The notes under the pieces are model-generated. The model saw nothing but the letters and a program-made list of their open reading frames with translations. It did no database searches and was not told the DNA's origin. The translations under genes and the position numbers were made by a program. A stretch of DNA of 64,000 nucleotides, taken from assembly GCF_009866805.1 (NCBI RefSeq), contig NZ_SIZW01000040.1:558001-622000 (forward strand), given 5' to 3'. Below are positions 44,987 to 54,583 of the stretch, piece after piece. How positions within the stretch are numbered: the stretch's first letter is position 1; every line of letters begins with the position of its first letter. The DNA is from Schauerella aestuarii. GTDB taxonomy: Bacteria > Pseudomonadota > Gammaproteobacteria > Burkholderiales > Burkholderiaceae_B.

Positions 44987-45547
44987 ATGAATCCATTTCT
45001 TCTCGACCCTGTAGCACGCGCCGCCGTGCCTGCGGTGGCAAGCCGGCCCGCCACGGCCACCGCGCTTCCTGCCCCCGACACGCTTTATCCCAGGTTGACC
45101 ACCCATCCTGCGTTCGACACGCGCCATGTGAGAACCGTGACGTTGACCTGCCTTATCCTCGCGGCCGGTTTGCATGCGGGCGCTGCGGGGGCCGTCGATC
45201 TGAACGCGGCATCGGCCGACGCGCTCCAGGCGTTGCGCGGCGTAGGGCCCAAGACGGCAGCAATCATTGTTCAGGAACGTGAGCGGGCCGGGCGCTTCGA
45301 GTCGCTTGAGGACCTATCCGATCGCGTGCGCGGCTTGGGTCAAAAGAAGGTGCGCGCGTTGCAGACGCAGGGCTTGCGGGTCGGCGAACCGGACGCGTCG
45401 GTGTCGCCCGAGGTGGTGCCTGCCCCCCGTGCAGGGCGTGCTGCGAGTGGGCCCATGATCGCCACGCCGGTTGTGACGACGCCATCGTCTGCGCGTTATG
45501 ATCCTCAGCATGAAAACCTATCCCACTCTCGAACAAACCGTCGGTGA
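44987..45547 (+). CDS. ComEA-type helix-hairpin-helix DNA-binding protein
   Basis: 186-residue protein. The C-terminal part has the ComEA HhH pattern VDLNAASADALQALRGVGPKTAAIIVQERE, then FESLEDLSDRVRGLGQKKVRAL, which binds DNA non-specifically and is used by competence proteins in the periplasm. A hydrophobic segment (about residues 47-63) precedes it and acts as anchor or signal. The first ~45 residues are Ala/Pro-rich. ATG 44987 has GGAG 7 bases upstream; a GTG at 45128 would give a shorter protein with a conventional signal peptide. The stop lies inside cysM (overlap 38 bases). Confidence 0.78.
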   Translation: MNPFLLDPVARAAVPAVASRPATATALPAPDTLYPRLTTHPAFDTRHVRTVTLTCLILAAGLHAGAAGAVDLNAASADALQALRGVGPKTAAIIVQERERAGRFESLEDLSDRVRGLGQKKVRALQTQGLRVGEPDASVSPEVVPAPRAGRAASGPMIATPVVTTPSSARYDPQHENLSHSRTNRR

Positions 45548-46418
45548 GACCCCGCTCGTGCGCCTGCAGCGTATCCCGGGCGCGCTGGGCGCCGATCGCG
45601 GCAATGTCATTCTGGCCAAGCTGGAAGGCAATAATCCGGCGGGCTCGGTCAAGGACCGTCCGGCGCTGTCGATGATTCAACGTGCCGAGGCGCGTGGCGA
45701 TATCAAACCGGGCGACACGCTGATCGAGGCGACCAGCGGCAATACCGGTATCGCGCTGGCGATGGTGGCCGCCATGCGTGGCTATCGCATGATTCTCATC
45801 ATGCCGGACAACCTGTCGGTCGAGCGGCGCGCGGCGATGACGGCCTATGGCGCGGAGCTCATCCTGACGCCGGCCGACAAGGGCGGCATGGAGTTCGCCC
45901 GCGATCTGGCCACCTCAATGCAGGCGGAAGGCAAGGGGCGCGTGCTGGATCAGTTCGCCAATCCGGATAATCCGTTGGCGCACGTGGAAACCACGGGGCC
46001 AGAAATCTGGTGCCAGACCGATGGCGAGATCACGCACTTTGTGAGCGCGATGGGGACGACCGGTACCATCATGGGCGTGTCGACCTACCTGAAAGGCCAG
46101 AACCCGGCGATTGAAATCGTCGGCGCGCAGCCGGCCGAAGGATCGCAGATTCCCGGCATACGTAAGTGGCCCGAGGCCTATTTGCCAGCGATTTTCGATC
46201 GCGCGCGCGTCGACAGCTACGAATCCATCGAGCAAGCCGATGCCGAGTCCATGGCACGACGGCTGGCATCGGAAGAGGGCATCTTCGGCGGTATCTCCGC
46301 CGCCGGTGCGCTCGTTGCGGCCCTGCGCGTGGCCGAGCGCAGCACCAACGCCACGATCGTGTTCATCGTTTGCGATCGCGGCGACAGGTACCTGTCGACT
46401 GGCGTCTTCAACGGCTGA
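45510..46418 (+). CDS. cysM: cysteine synthase B CysM
   Basis: PLP enzyme making cysteine from O-acetylserine and sulfide (or thiosulfate). The 302-residue protein has the lysine motif NNPAGSVKDRPA (Lys48), TSGNTGIALA, the NLSVERRAAM loop typical of CysM rather than CysK, and a C-terminal IFGGISAAGALVAALRVA. The ATG 45510 matches the family start (MKTYPTLEQTVG); ATG 45498 adds four residues. Its 5' end overlaps the 3' end of the comEA-type gene by 38 bases. Confidence 0.95.
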   Translation: MKTYPTLEQTVGETPLVRLQRIPGALGADRGNVILAKLEGNNPAGSVKDRPALSMIQRAEARGDIKPGDTLIEATSGNTGIALAMVAAMRGYRMILIMPDNLSVERRAAMTAYGAELILTPADKGGMEFARDLATSMQAEGKGRVLDQFANPDNPLAHVETTGPEIWCQTDGEITHFVSAMGTTGTIMGVSTYLKGQNPAIEIVGAQPAEGSQIPGIRKWPEAYLPAIFDRARVDSYESIEQADAESMARRLASEEGIFGGISAAGALVAALRVAERSTNATIVFIVCDRGDRYLSTGVFNG

Positions 46419-46617
46419 CACGATCTGCTACGCCGCGTTCGGTCAGCGTAATGGCAGGCCGCTCTTCGCTACGGCCGGGCCCGAGGGAATCGTTCGATGA
46501 CTCGGCATGACCTCGAGTGGCCGCGGTAGGGGCGCGGCCGGCGAGGTGTCGGCCCTTGCTCCCCATGCCGAGACAGGTTGAAAGCGGCCGATCAGCCAGC
46601 GCTGACCGCCGGTATCG

Positions 46618-47751
46618 TCAAGGTTGTTCCAGCGCCGACGCCAGGTCGGCCACCGACGCCGCGTAAAAGTAACTGCGGTTGTACTGCGTCAACGCGAAGA
46701 AGTTCTCAGTCGCGGTGCGGTATTGCGCCGTGCCGCGCGCTTCGTCCGGCAGGTCGATCACGCCCAACGGACGGGCCATCCAGCCGGTGTCTCGCGCACC
46801 GGGCATCAAGCGGCCACCGGCCGCTTCGATCCGCGTCCAATCCTGTTTGGGCACCAGCCCGCCATCGACCAATGCGGCCGGGTTGGCGGGGAGCGTGACG
46901 GGTGCGAACACCGGCAAACCGCGCTGCCAGCCATGTTCGCTCAGAAAATTCCCGACCGACATCACGGCGTCTTCGATGCTATGCGCCAGATCGATGTGAC
47001 CATCCTGATCGCCGTCGACCGCGTAGAGCTTGATGCTGCCGGGCATGAACTGCGACATCCCGATGGCGCCGGCGAACGACCCCTCGGTTTCAGCATCGAG
47101 CTTGCCTTGCAGGGTAAGTTCGATGAAATCGGCCAATTGATTTCGGAACATGGTTTCGCGCTCGGGCCGGGTCGTATCCGGATAGTCGAAGGCCAGGGTG
47201 GTGAGCGAATCCATCACGCGAAACGACCCCATATTGCGGCCGTAATTCGTTTCGACCCCGATGATGGCGGCGATGATGGTGTCGGGCACGCCATAGCGTT
47301 GCGCCGCACGGTTGAGCACGTCGCGATTGGCGTCACGAAAATCGATACCCCAGCGGATGCGCACCGGTTCGACCACGCGTGCGCGGTAAACGGTCCAGCT
47401 GCGCACGATCTTGCGGCCGGTGGCCACCTGCGGCGCGATCAGCTTGGCGACGCGTTCGTTGTAGGTGGCGCTGGCGAGCAGGCTGTTGACCGCTGCGGGT
47501 TGCAGGCCACGCGTGGCAGCCAGCTCATTTGCAAAGGCTTGCACTTCCGGGCGCAGGCGGCCGTCTGGTGCAAGCACGGCGGATTCGCCCGTGTGCGTGG
47601 GCAGTGCGGCCGTGCCGGACGCTGCGGGCGTGGAAGGCTTTGGCAACTGCGACGAAGAGCCGGTGCCCGGCCGTTCGGCCGCGGGGGTTGAGCAGGCGGC
47701 GAGCATCGCCGAAAAAGCACCGATTTGCAGTAAACGCCAACTGATGAACAT
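46618..47751 (-). CDS. mltB: membrane-bound lytic murein transglycosylase B
   Basis: Outer-membrane lipoprotein cleaving peptidoglycan glycan strands. The 377-residue protein has a lipoprotein signal with Cys20 (AMLAACS), a Pro/Ser/Gly linker, and the family 103 transglycosylase core with catalytic Glu167 in IIGVETNYGRNMG, plus SFAGAIGMSQFMPGSI and DGDQDGHIDL. Divergent from the deacetylase-family gene, with only 11 bases between start codons, so their promoters overlap. Confidence 0.95.
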   Translation of the reverse strand: MFISWRLLQIGAFSAMLAACSTPAAERPGTGSSSQLPKPSTPAASGTAALPTHTGESAVLAPDGRLRPEVQAFANELAATRGLQPAAVNSLLASATYNERVAKLIAPQVATGRKIVRSWTVYRARVVEPVRIRWGIDFRDANRDVLNRAAQRYGVPDTIIAAIIGVETNYGRNMGSFRVMDSLTTLAFDYPDTTRPERETMFRNQLADFIELTLQGKLDAETEGSFAGAIGMSQFMPGSIKLYAVDGDQDGHIDLAHSIEDAVMSVGNFLSEHGWQRGLPVFAPVTLPANPAALVDGGLVPKQDWTRIEAAGGRLMPGARDTGWMARPLGVIDLPDEARGTAQYRTATENFFALTQYNRSYFYAASVADLASALEQP

Positions 47752-47762
47752 AATCCTTCCTT

Positions 47763-48686
47763 ATGGAGACACTCTATCTTACCCACCCGGCCTGCAGGCT
47801 GCATGAGATGGGCGATTGGCATCCCGAATGTCCGGCGAGACTGGATGCCATTTCCGATCAATTACTGTCGAGCGGGCTGATGCCGTTCCTGGTCGCCGAG
47901 GACGCGCCAGCCGTCGACGCCGCCGATCTGGCGCGGGTGCACGATCCGGATTACCTGGCCGGACTCACTGCACGCTCGCCGGCCGAGGGCCATGTGCCCA
48001 TCGATCCGGATACGCTCATGAATCCGCACACGCTCGAGGCGGCGCGCCACGCGGCGGGTGCCGGCGTGGCAGCGGTCGACGCCGTGATGGGCGGGGCGCA
48101 TCAGACCGCCTTCTGCGCGGTGCGTCCACCCGGTCACCATGCCGAGGGTAACCGAGCCATGGGATTCTGCTTCTACAACAACGTGGCCGTGGCCGCTCGC
48201 CATGCCATCGATGTGTGGGGCTTGACGCGCGTGGCGATCATCGATTTCGACGTGCATCACGGCAATGGCACCGAAGCCATTTTTGCCGGCGACGAGCGCA
48301 TATTGATGTGCAGTTTTTTTCAGCATCCGTTCTTTCCGAATTCCGGCACCGAAGCACCGGCTCACAATATGCTCAATACGCCGTTGCCTGCCTATTCGGG
48401 CGGCGATGCCGTGCGGCCCATCGTGACCGATCGCTGGTTGCCGGCCCTGGCCGCATTCAAGCCGGAACTGCTGTTGATCTCGGCGGGGTTCGACGCTCAT
48501 CGTGAAGACGATATGGGCCAGATGGGCTTGGTGGAGGCCGATTATGCGTGGATCACGCAGCAGTTGGTGAGCGTGGCTGACCGCCATGCGCAAGGTCGTG
48601 TGGTGAGCGTGCTTGAAGGCGGCTACAACCTGTCTGCCCTCGGTCGCAGCGTGGTTGCTCACATACGCGCGCTCGCAAAGTTGTAG
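47763..48686 (+). CDS. histone deacetylase / acetylpolyamine amidohydrolase family protein
   Basis: Zinc-dependent deacetylase-fold enzyme of 307 residues. Catalytic region: RPPGHHAEGNRAMGFCFYNN with the His pair, IDFDVHHGNGTE giving zinc ligands Asp and His, and SAGFDAHREDDMG with the third ligand Asp. C-terminal SVLEGGYNLSALG completes the family. The natural substrate is unknown (acetylated polyamines, acetoin or proteins in relatives). ATG 47763 has AAGGA-like CCTTCCTTATGG, no strong ribosome site. Promoter shared with the divergent mltB. Confidence 0.92.
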   Translation: METLYLTHPACRLHEMGDWHPECPARLDAISDQLLSSGLMPFLVAEDAPAVDAADLARVHDPDYLAGLTARSPAEGHVPIDPDTLMNPHTLEAARHAAGAGVAAVDAVMGGAHQTAFCAVRPPGHHAEGNRAMGFCFYNNVAVAARHAIDVWGLTRVAIIDFDVHHGNGTEAIFAGDERILMCSFFQHPFFPNSGTEAPAHNMLNTPLPAYSGGDAVRPIVTDRWLPALAAFKPELLLISAGFDAHREDDMGQMGLVEADYAWITQQLVSVADRHAQGRVVSVLEGGYNLSALGRSVVAHIRALAKL

Positions 48687-48796
48687 AATCGATTGGATTT
48701 GCTGCGCTGCGCGCTTAAACGCGTTGCTGCGAGCGCGGCGCTTGGTTGTCGTTGACGGCCATGCGGCCAAGCATCGAGCACGGCCTGGTTGAACCT

Positions 48797-48848
48797 AAAA
48801 CGATTTTCGAAAACGATTCAAGAAACTGATTCAAGAAACCGATTCACG
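48797..48848 (+). repeat. four 13-bp tandem repeats in the etfB leader
   Basis: Units of 13 bases at 48797, 48810, 48823 and 48836 with consensus AAA(A/C)(C/T)GATTCAAG; units two and three differ only at two positions, and a degenerate fifth unit may follow. They end 21 bases before the etfB ATG. The spacing of 13 bases is a little over one helical turn. Confidence 0.9.
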
Positions 48849-48869
48849 AAAACTTCTGGAGATTGCTGG

Positions 48870-49619
48870 ATGAAGGTACTGGTACCCGTCAAACGTGTCG
48901 TCGATTACAACGTCAAGGTGCGCGTCAAATCGGATCAGACTGGCGTAGATATCGCCAATGTGAAGATGTCGATGAACCCCTTCGACGAAATCGCCGTTGA
49001 AGAAGCCACACGTCTCAAAGAAAAAGGCGCCGTGACCGAGGTGGTCGCGGTTTCGTGCGGTGTTGCGCAAAGCCAGGAAACGCTGCGTACGGCAATGGCC
49101 ATCGGCGCCGATCGCGGCATCCTTGTGCAAACCGACGCCGAACTGCAGCCGTTGGCCGTGGCCAAGTTGCTGAAGGCCGTCGTGGATCGCGAGCAGCCCC
49201 AATTGGTGATTCTGGGCAAGCAAGCCATCGACGATGACGCGAACCAGACCGGCCAGATGTTGGCTGCGCTGCTGAACTGGCCCCAGGCCACGTTCGCCAG
49301 CAAGGTCGAGCTCGGCGACGGTACGGTACAGGTCACGCGCGAAGTGGACGGCGGTCTGGAAACCCTGTCGCTCAAATTGCCGGCCATCGTTACCACCGAC
49401 CTGCGCTTGAATGAGCCGCGCTACGTGACGCTGCCCAACATCATGAAGGCCAAGAAGAAAACGCTGGATACCCTGACGCCCGATGAGTTGGGTGTGGATC
49501 CTGCCCCGCGCTTGAAGACGCTTAAAGTGTCGGAGCCGCCCGGACGCAAGGCCGGCATCAAGGTGCCCGACGTTGCTGCACTGGTCGACAAGCTGAAGAA
49601 CGAAGCGAAGGTGATCTGA
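48870..49619 (+). CDS. etfB: electron transfer flavoprotein subunit beta
   Basis: Beta subunit of the FAD/AMP-containing electron carrier that accepts electrons from acyl-CoA dehydrogenases. 249 residues, opening [18 protein letters not shown], then [23 protein letters not shown], and the AMP-binding [15 protein letters not shown] and [20 protein letters not shown] 48870 has TTCTGGAGATTGCTGG upstream; GGAG is 10 bases away. etfA starts 2 bases after its stop. The leader carries four 13-bp repeats. Confidence 0.96.
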   Translation: MKVLVPVKRVVDYNVKVRVKSDQTGVDIANVKMSMNPFDEIAVEEATRLKEKGAVTEVVAVSCGVAQSQETLRTAMAIGADRGILVQTDAELQPLAVAKLLKAVVDREQPQLVILGKQAIDDDANQTGQMLAALLNWPQATFASKVELGDGTVQVTREVDGGLETLSLKLPAIVTTDLRLNEPRYVTLPNIMKAKKKTLDTLTPDELGVDPAPRLKTLKVSEPPGRKAGIKVPDVAALVDKLKNEAKVI

Positions 49620-49621
49620 AC

Positions 49622-50551
49622 ATGACGATTCTTGTTATTGCTGAACACGACAACGCCTCGTTGAAAGGCGCTACCTTGAACACCGTGGCTGCTGCGGCCC
49701 AGTTGGGCGGCGACGTCCATGTGCTGGTGATCGGCCAGGGCGCGCAAGCGGCCGCCGATGCCGCCGCCAAGGTGGCGGGCGTGGCGAAGGTGCTGCTGGC
49801 CGAAGGCACGCAGTTGGGTGACGGTCTGGCCGAGAACGTTGCGGCGCAAGTGCTGGAAATCGCGTCGAACTACTCGCACATTCTGTTTGCCGCGACCGCA
49901 TCGGGCAAGAACGTGGCGCCGCGCGTGGCTGCCAAGCTCGACGTCGCACAGATTTCGGATATCACGGCGGTCGAATCGGCCGATACGTTCCAGCGTCCGA
50001 TCTATGCCGGCAACGCGATTGCCACGGTGCAATCGTCCGATGCCATCAAGGTCATCACCGTGCGCACCACGGGCTTCGATGCCGTCGCTGCCGAAGGCGG
50101 TAGCGCCACGGTCGAGAACGTCACGGCCGTGGCCGACTCCGGGTTGTCGTCGTTCGTCGGCCGCGAAGTGGCCAAGAGCGATCGTCCCGAGCTGGCTGGC
50201 GCCAAGGTCGTCGTTTCCGGCGGCCGCGGCATGGGCAGCGCCGAAAACTTCAAGATCCTCGACCCGCTGGCCGATAAGCTCGGCGCCGCGCTGGGCGCCT
50301 CGCGCGCTGCCGTCGACGCGGGCTATGCGCCCAACGACTGGCAAGTGGGCCAAACCGGCAAGATCGTGGCGCCTCAGCTGTATATCGCCATCGGTATTTC
50401 GGGCGCGATCCAGCACTTGGCCGGTATGAAGGATTCGAAGGTCATCGTGGCCATCAACAAAGATGAAGAAGCGCCGATTTTCGGTGTGGCCGACTACGGC
50501 CTGACGGGCGATCTGTTCAAGATCGTGCCGGAACTGACCGAAAAGCTGTAA
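49622..50551 (+). CDS. etfA: electron transfer flavoprotein subunit alpha
   Basis: 309 residues. The C-terminal FAD domain has [57 protein letters not shown] and [19 protein letters not shown], all diagnostic. It passes electrons to ETF-ubiquinone oxidoreductase. Start ATG 49622 follows etfB by two bases. A strong terminator at 50589 separates it from the acyl-CoA dehydrogenase gene. Confidence 0.96.
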   Translation: MTILVIAEHDNASLKGATLNTVAAAAQLGGDVHVLVIGQGAQAAADAAAKVAGVAKVLLAEGTQLGDGLAENVAAQVLEIASNYSHILFAATASGKNVAPRVAAKLDVAQISDITAVESADTFQRPIYAGNAIATVQSSDAIKVITVRTTGFDAVAAEGGSATVENVTAVADSGLSSFVGREVAKSDRPELAGAKVVVSGGRGMGSAENFKILDPLADKLGAALGASRAAVDAGYAPNDWQVGQTGKIVAPQLYIAIGISGAIQHLAGMKDSKVIVAINKDEEAPIFGVADYGLTGDLFKIVPELTEKL

Positions 50552-50588
50552 AGCGCGCGCGCCGCCGCGCGAGTGGCGGCGTCTGCCG

Positions 50589-50617
50589 AGGCCTGCACCT
50601 GCCGTGCAGGCCTTTTT
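50589..50617 (+). terminator. intrinsic terminator of etfBA
   Basis: AGGCCTGCAC (50589-50598), five-base loop, GTGCAGGCCT (50604-50613), then T to 50617. Perfect 10-bp stem. Confidence 0.92.
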
Positions 50618-50750
50618 CATTTGGCGGGCCTTTTCGCATAGGGTGTTGGTCTGATAACCTCGTTCGATAGATGCTGCCTGGCGTGAGCCGGTCACAATAA
50701 CAACAGCATTCCCGGCGCATGCGCGCGGGGAGCGCGTTTTCGGAGACCTC

Positions 50751-52583
50751 ATGACTTACACCGTGCCCTTGCGCGATATTCGTTTCGCACTCAACGCCCT
50801 GGCGGGCCTGGACGATGTGCTGGCTTTGCCGGGCTTCGAAGAGGTCACGCCGGATCTGGTCGATGCCATCCTGGACGAGAACGCACGCTTCGTCGAGCAG
50901 GCCATCGCACCGCTCAACCGTGCAGGCGACACGCAGCCCCCGGTGTTGAAGGATGGCGCAGTCACGACCACGCCGGGCTTTGTGCAGGCGTTCAAGGCGT
51001 ATGCGGACGGGGGCTGGCAAGGGCTTTCGCACCCGCAGGATTGGGGCGGCCAGGGGCTGCCCAAGCTGGTGGCCGCTCCCGCCAGCGAAAACATCAACGC
51101 TGCCAGCCTGGCGTTTTCGCTGTGCCCGATGCTGACCGATGGCGTGATCGAAGCGCTGCTCACGGCCGGCACGGACGAGCAGCAGCGCAAATTCGTGCCC
51201 GGCCTCATCAGCGGTCAATGGACCGGTACGATGAATCTGACCGAGCCGCAGGCGGGCAGCGATCTGGCACAGGTGGCGACCCGCGCCGTCAAGCAGCCCG
51301 ACGGCAGCTATCGCGTCACCGGCCAGAAAATCTACATCACCTATGGTGAACACGATCTGGCCGAAAACATCATTCACCTCGTATTGGCTCGCACGCCCGA
51401 CGGGCCACCGGGCGTCAAAGGCATTTCGCTGTTCATCGTGCCGAAGTTCCTGGTCGGCGACGATGGTGCAGTGGGTGCCCGCAACGATGTCTGGTGCGCG
51501 TCGATCGAACACAAGCTGGGCATCCACGGCAGCCCGACCGCCGTGCTGGTGTTCGGCAGCGGTCAGGGCGACGTGGGCGAGGGCGCCGTGGGGTACGTGG
51601 TGGGCGAGGAAAACCGCGGGCTCGAGTACATGTTCATCATGATGAACGCCGCCCGCTATGCCGTGGGCCAGCAAGGGATCGCCGTCTCCGAACGCGCCTA
51701 CCAGCAGGCACTGGCCTATGCGCGCGACCGCGTGCAAAGCCGTGCGGTCGAAGGTTCGTCCGGTCCCGTGCCGATCGCGCGCCATCCCGATGTGCAGCGC
51801 ATGCTGCTCACGATGCGCGCACTGACCGAAGCCGGGCGCGCGGTGTCGTTCGTGGCCGCGGCCGCTCACGATCGCGGCAAGCATCATCCGGATGCGCAGG
51901 TGCGGGCGCGCAATATGGCGTTTTACGAGTATCTGGTACCGGTCATCAAAGGGTTTTCCACCGAGGCGGCGCTCGAGGTCACTTCGCTGGGCGTGCAAGT
52001 GCACGGCGGCATGGGCTTCATCGAAGAAACGGGTGCGGCACAGCACTACCGCGATGCGCGCATCCTGCCGATTTACGAGGGCACCACGGCCATTCAGGCC
52101 AACGATCTGGTCGGCCGCAAAACCCTGCGCGATGGCGGAGCGGTCGCCGCGGCCGCCATTGCCGCCATGCGCGACACGCTGGCCGCGCTGGCGACGGTCG
52201 TGGCGAGTGCAACCGCCGATAGCGCACCACCGGGCGCCTGGGCCGTGCTGCACGATCACTTCGAGGCTGCGATCGGCGGCTACGAAAAAGCCGTGCAATA
52301 CGTGCTCTCGCACGCGAAGGACAACCCGCGTGCCGTCTTTGCCGGCAGCGTCCCCTATCTGATGCTTACCGGTCTCACGCACGGAGGCTGGCAGATGGCG
52401 CGCGCGGCCTTGGCCTGCGAGCAGCACATTCGGGATGGCGACGGCGATAAGTTCTATGTTCAGAAGCGCGCCACGGCGTTTTTCTATGGCGCGCAACTCT
52501 TGCCTCGAGTGTCGGCACTGTCCCAGGCCGTGCTGGCAGGCGAGGTTACCGAGGCCTGCGGGACCGACGGCGATATTGCATAA
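50751..52583 (+). CDS. acyl-CoA dehydrogenase, long (DmdC-like) form
   Basis: FAD-dependent dehydrogenase of 610 residues, longer than the classical ~380. It has the family motifs MNLTEPQAGSDLAQV (FAD binding), KIYITYGEHDLAENIIHLVLAR, ALEVTSLGVQVHGGMGFIEET and the catalytic Glu in ILPIYEGTTAIQANDLVGRK. The N-terminal extension (YTVPLRDIRFALNALAGL) and the extra C-terminal domain match the DmdC / 3-methylmercaptopropionyl-CoA dehydrogenase-like group, many of which act on other acyl-CoAs. It follows etfBA, its electron acceptor, but beyond a terminator. ATG 50751 has TTTTCGGAGACCTC, a good ribosome site. Confidence 0.93.
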   Translation: MTYTVPLRDIRFALNALAGLDDVLALPGFEEVTPDLVDAILDENARFVEQAIAPLNRAGDTQPPVLKDGAVTTTPGFVQAFKAYADGGWQGLSHPQDWGGQGLPKLVAAPASENINAASLAFSLCPMLTDGVIEALLTAGTDEQQRKFVPGLISGQWTGTMNLTEPQAGSDLAQVATRAVKQPDGSYRVTGQKIYITYGEHDLAENIIHLVLARTPDGPPGVKGISLFIVPKFLVGDDGAVGARNDVWCASIEHKLGIHGSPTAVLVFGSGQGDVGEGAVGYVVGEENRGLEYMFIMMNAARYAVGQQGIAVSERAYQQALAYARDRVQSRAVEGSSGPVPIARHPDVQRMLLTMRALTEAGRAVSFVAAAAHDRGKHHPDAQVRARNMAFYEYLVPVIKGFSTEAALEVTSLGVQVHGGMGFIEETGAAQHYRDARILPIYEGTTAIQANDLVGRKTLRDGGAVAAAAIAAMRDTLAALATVVASATADSAPPGAWAVLHDHFEAAIGGYEKAVQYVLSHAKDNPRAVFAGSVPYLMLTGLTHGGWQMARAALACEQHIRDGDGDKFYVQKRATAFFYGAQLLPRVSALSQAVLAGEVTEACGTDGDIA

Positions 52584-52680
52584 GGTTATATAAATTGCGT
52601 ATTTAGTCTGGTTTCGGTTTGATGCCAAAATCGTCATCACGGGTCACGTTCAAACATTCAAACCCCGAGGAAACACCATC

Positions 52681-53322
52681 ATGACCGCACTTCATCTGGG
52701 CGATATCGCTCCCGACTTCGAACAAGATTCGTCCATTGGCCGCATCAAATTCCACGAGTTTCTCGGCGACAGCTGGGGCGTGTTGTTCTCGCATCCGGCG
52801 GATTTCACGCCGGTCTGCACGACCGAACTGGGCTACACCGCCCGCTTGGCCGACGAATTCGCCAAGCGCAATGTGAAGGTGTTGGCCTTGTCGGTCGATG
52901 CCGCAGCCTCGCACGTCAAGTGGATCGACGATATCAACGAGACGCAGAGCACGACGGTCAATTTCCCGATCCTGGCGGATGAAGACCGCAAGGTGTCCAC
53001 GTTGTACGACATGATTCACCCCAACGCCAACACCACGTTGACGGTGCGTTCGGTATTCATCGTCGACCCGCAGAAAAAAGTTCGCCTGACGCTCACGTAC
53101 CCTGCCAGCACGGGCCGCAATTTCAATGAAATTCTGCGCGTGATCGATTCGCTGCAGCTGACCGATAGCCATAGCGTGGCTACGCCGGTGAATTGGGAAG
53201 ATGGCGATGACGTGATCATCGTGCCGTCGCTGAAGGACGAGGACGTGATCAAGCAGAAATTTCCGAAGGGCTACAAAGCCGTGCGTCCCTATCTGCGCGT
53301 GACGCCACAGCCCAACAAGTAA
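52681..53322 (+). CDS. 1-Cys peroxiredoxin (Prx6 family)
   Basis: Reduces peroxides. 213 residues with the peroxidatic Cys46 in DFTPVCTTELG and no resolving Cys, the Prx6 layout, and a long C-terminal domain (VATPVNWEDGDDVIIVPSL) typical of it. ATG 52681 has CCGAGGAAACACC directly upstream. It has its own short AT-rich lead (TTATATAAATTGCG) and terminator, so it is probably monocistronic. Confidence 0.93.
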   Translation: MTALHLGDIAPDFEQDSSIGRIKFHEFLGDSWGVLFSHPADFTPVCTTELGYTARLADEFAKRNVKVLALSVDAAASHVKWIDDINETQSTTVNFPILADEDRKVSTLYDMIHPNANTTLTVRSVFIVDPQKKVRLTLTYPASTGRNFNEILRVIDSLQLTDSHSVATPVNWEDGDDVIIVPSLKDEDVIKQKFPKGYKAVRPYLRVTPQPNK

Positions 53323-53383
53323 TTGCCGCTGGTTGCCGGTGCGGTGGGTCATGTCGATGGCCTGCTTCCCGGCAAGCGTTCAG

Positions 53384-53407
53384 AACCTCCTTCGGGAGGT
53401 TTTTTTT
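53384..53407 (+). terminator. intrinsic terminator after the peroxiredoxin gene
   Basis: AACCTCC (53384-53390), tetraloop TTCG, GGAGGTT (53395-53401), then T to 53407. Confidence 0.92.
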
Positions 53408-53518
53408 GAGCGTGATTTCTATATGACTCCTGGCGATGAGCAACGACATAATGATTCGTTCCGTTCCAATGGCCGTCCCGGCACACTCTCATCACATTAA
53501 ATAATCTGGGATGGGATC

Positions 53519-54538
53519 ATGCGGTTGAGTAAGCACCTGGTTTTGAATGCCCTGGCAGCCGTAACGTTATCGGTCGCTGCCGTTCTGCCCGCGCAGGCGC
53601 AATCCACGCAGACGCTGTTGAACGTCTCGTACGATCCCACCCGCGAGCTTTATCGCGATATCGATGCGGCCTTCATCAAGCAATACAAAGCGAAAACCGG
53701 CACGCAGCTGACGATTCGCCAATCGCACGGCGGCTCGGGTCGTCAGGCGCGTTCGGTGATCGATGGGCTGGACGCCGACGTGGTCACGCTTGCCCTGGCC
53801 TACGACATTGATGCCGTCGCCGAGAAGGGGCTGCTCGATCCGAAATGGCAAGCGAAGCTGCCCAAGAACAGTTCGCCGTACACCTCCACGATCGTTTTCC
53901 TGGTGCGCAAGGGCAATCCCAAACAGATCAAGGACTGGAACGACCTGATTCGCGACAAGATCGAAGTGATCACGCCCAACCCCAAAACGTCCGGTGGCGC
54001 GCGCTGGAATTATCTGGCGGCATGGGCTTATGCGTTGGAGCAGAACAATAACGATCCGGCAAAAGCGCAGGCCTTCGTGGGCGAACTGCTCAAGCACGTG
54101 CCGGTGCTGGATACCGGTGCCCGCGGGGCCACCACGACGTTCGTTGAGCGCGGTGTGGGCGACGTGCTGCTGGCCTGGGAAAACGAAGCGTTCCTCGCCA
54201 TCAAGGAACTCGGTCCGGACAAGTTCGACATCATCGTGCCGTCGCTTTCCATTCTCGCGGAACCGCCGGTCGCCATCGTCGACAGCAATGTCGACAAGAA
54301 GGGAACGCGGGCCGCAGCACAGGCCTATCTGGAGTATCTGTATACCCCGGAAGCGCAAGAAATCATCGCCAAAAACTATTACCGCCCCACGGATGAGAAC
54401 GTTGCCGCCAAGTATGCCGACAGCTTTCCGAAGGTGAAGCTGGTTACCGTCGATTCGGTGTTTGGCGGCTGGGCCAAGGCGCAGAAGGATCACTTCAGCG
54501 ATGGCGGCACTTTCGACAAGGTCTACGCGCCCAAGTAA
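53519..54538 (+). CDS. sbp: periplasmic sulfate-binding protein
   Basis: Solute-binding protein of the sulfate/thiosulfate ABC importer. 339 residues with a signal peptide ending near PAQAQSTQ, then [55 protein letters not shown] and [11 protein letters not shown], all family hallmarks. The leader has GGGATGGGATC before ATG 53519. First gene of sbp-cysT-cysW-cysA-cysH. A CysB-type activator is expected for such operons, but no site is convincingly visible. Confidence 0.95.
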   Translation: MRLSKHLVLNALAAVTLSVAAVLPAQAQSTQTLLNVSYDPTRELYRDIDAAFIKQYKAKTGTQLTIRQSHGGSGRQARSVIDGLDADVVTLALAYDIDAVAEKGLLDPKWQAKLPKNSSPYTSTIVFLVRKGNPKQIKDWNDLIRDKIEVITPNPKTSGGARWNYLAAWAYALEQNNNDPAKAQAFVGELLKHVPVLDTGARGATTTFVERGVGDVLLAWENEAFLAIKELGPDKFDIIVPSLSILAEPPVAIVDSNVDKKGTRAAAQAYLEYLYTPEAQEIIAKNYYRPTDENVAAKYADSFPKVKLVTVDSVFGGWAKAQKDHFSDGGTFDKVYAPK

Positions 54539-54583
54539 GGGCCGAACCTTCACCGGCTTGGCCATCATGGAAACGCGCCTCAG

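Noticed and set aside
53410-53518. Riboswitch or CysB box before sbp
   Set aside because: The leader is about 110 bases and shows no recognisable structure or motif that I could support.
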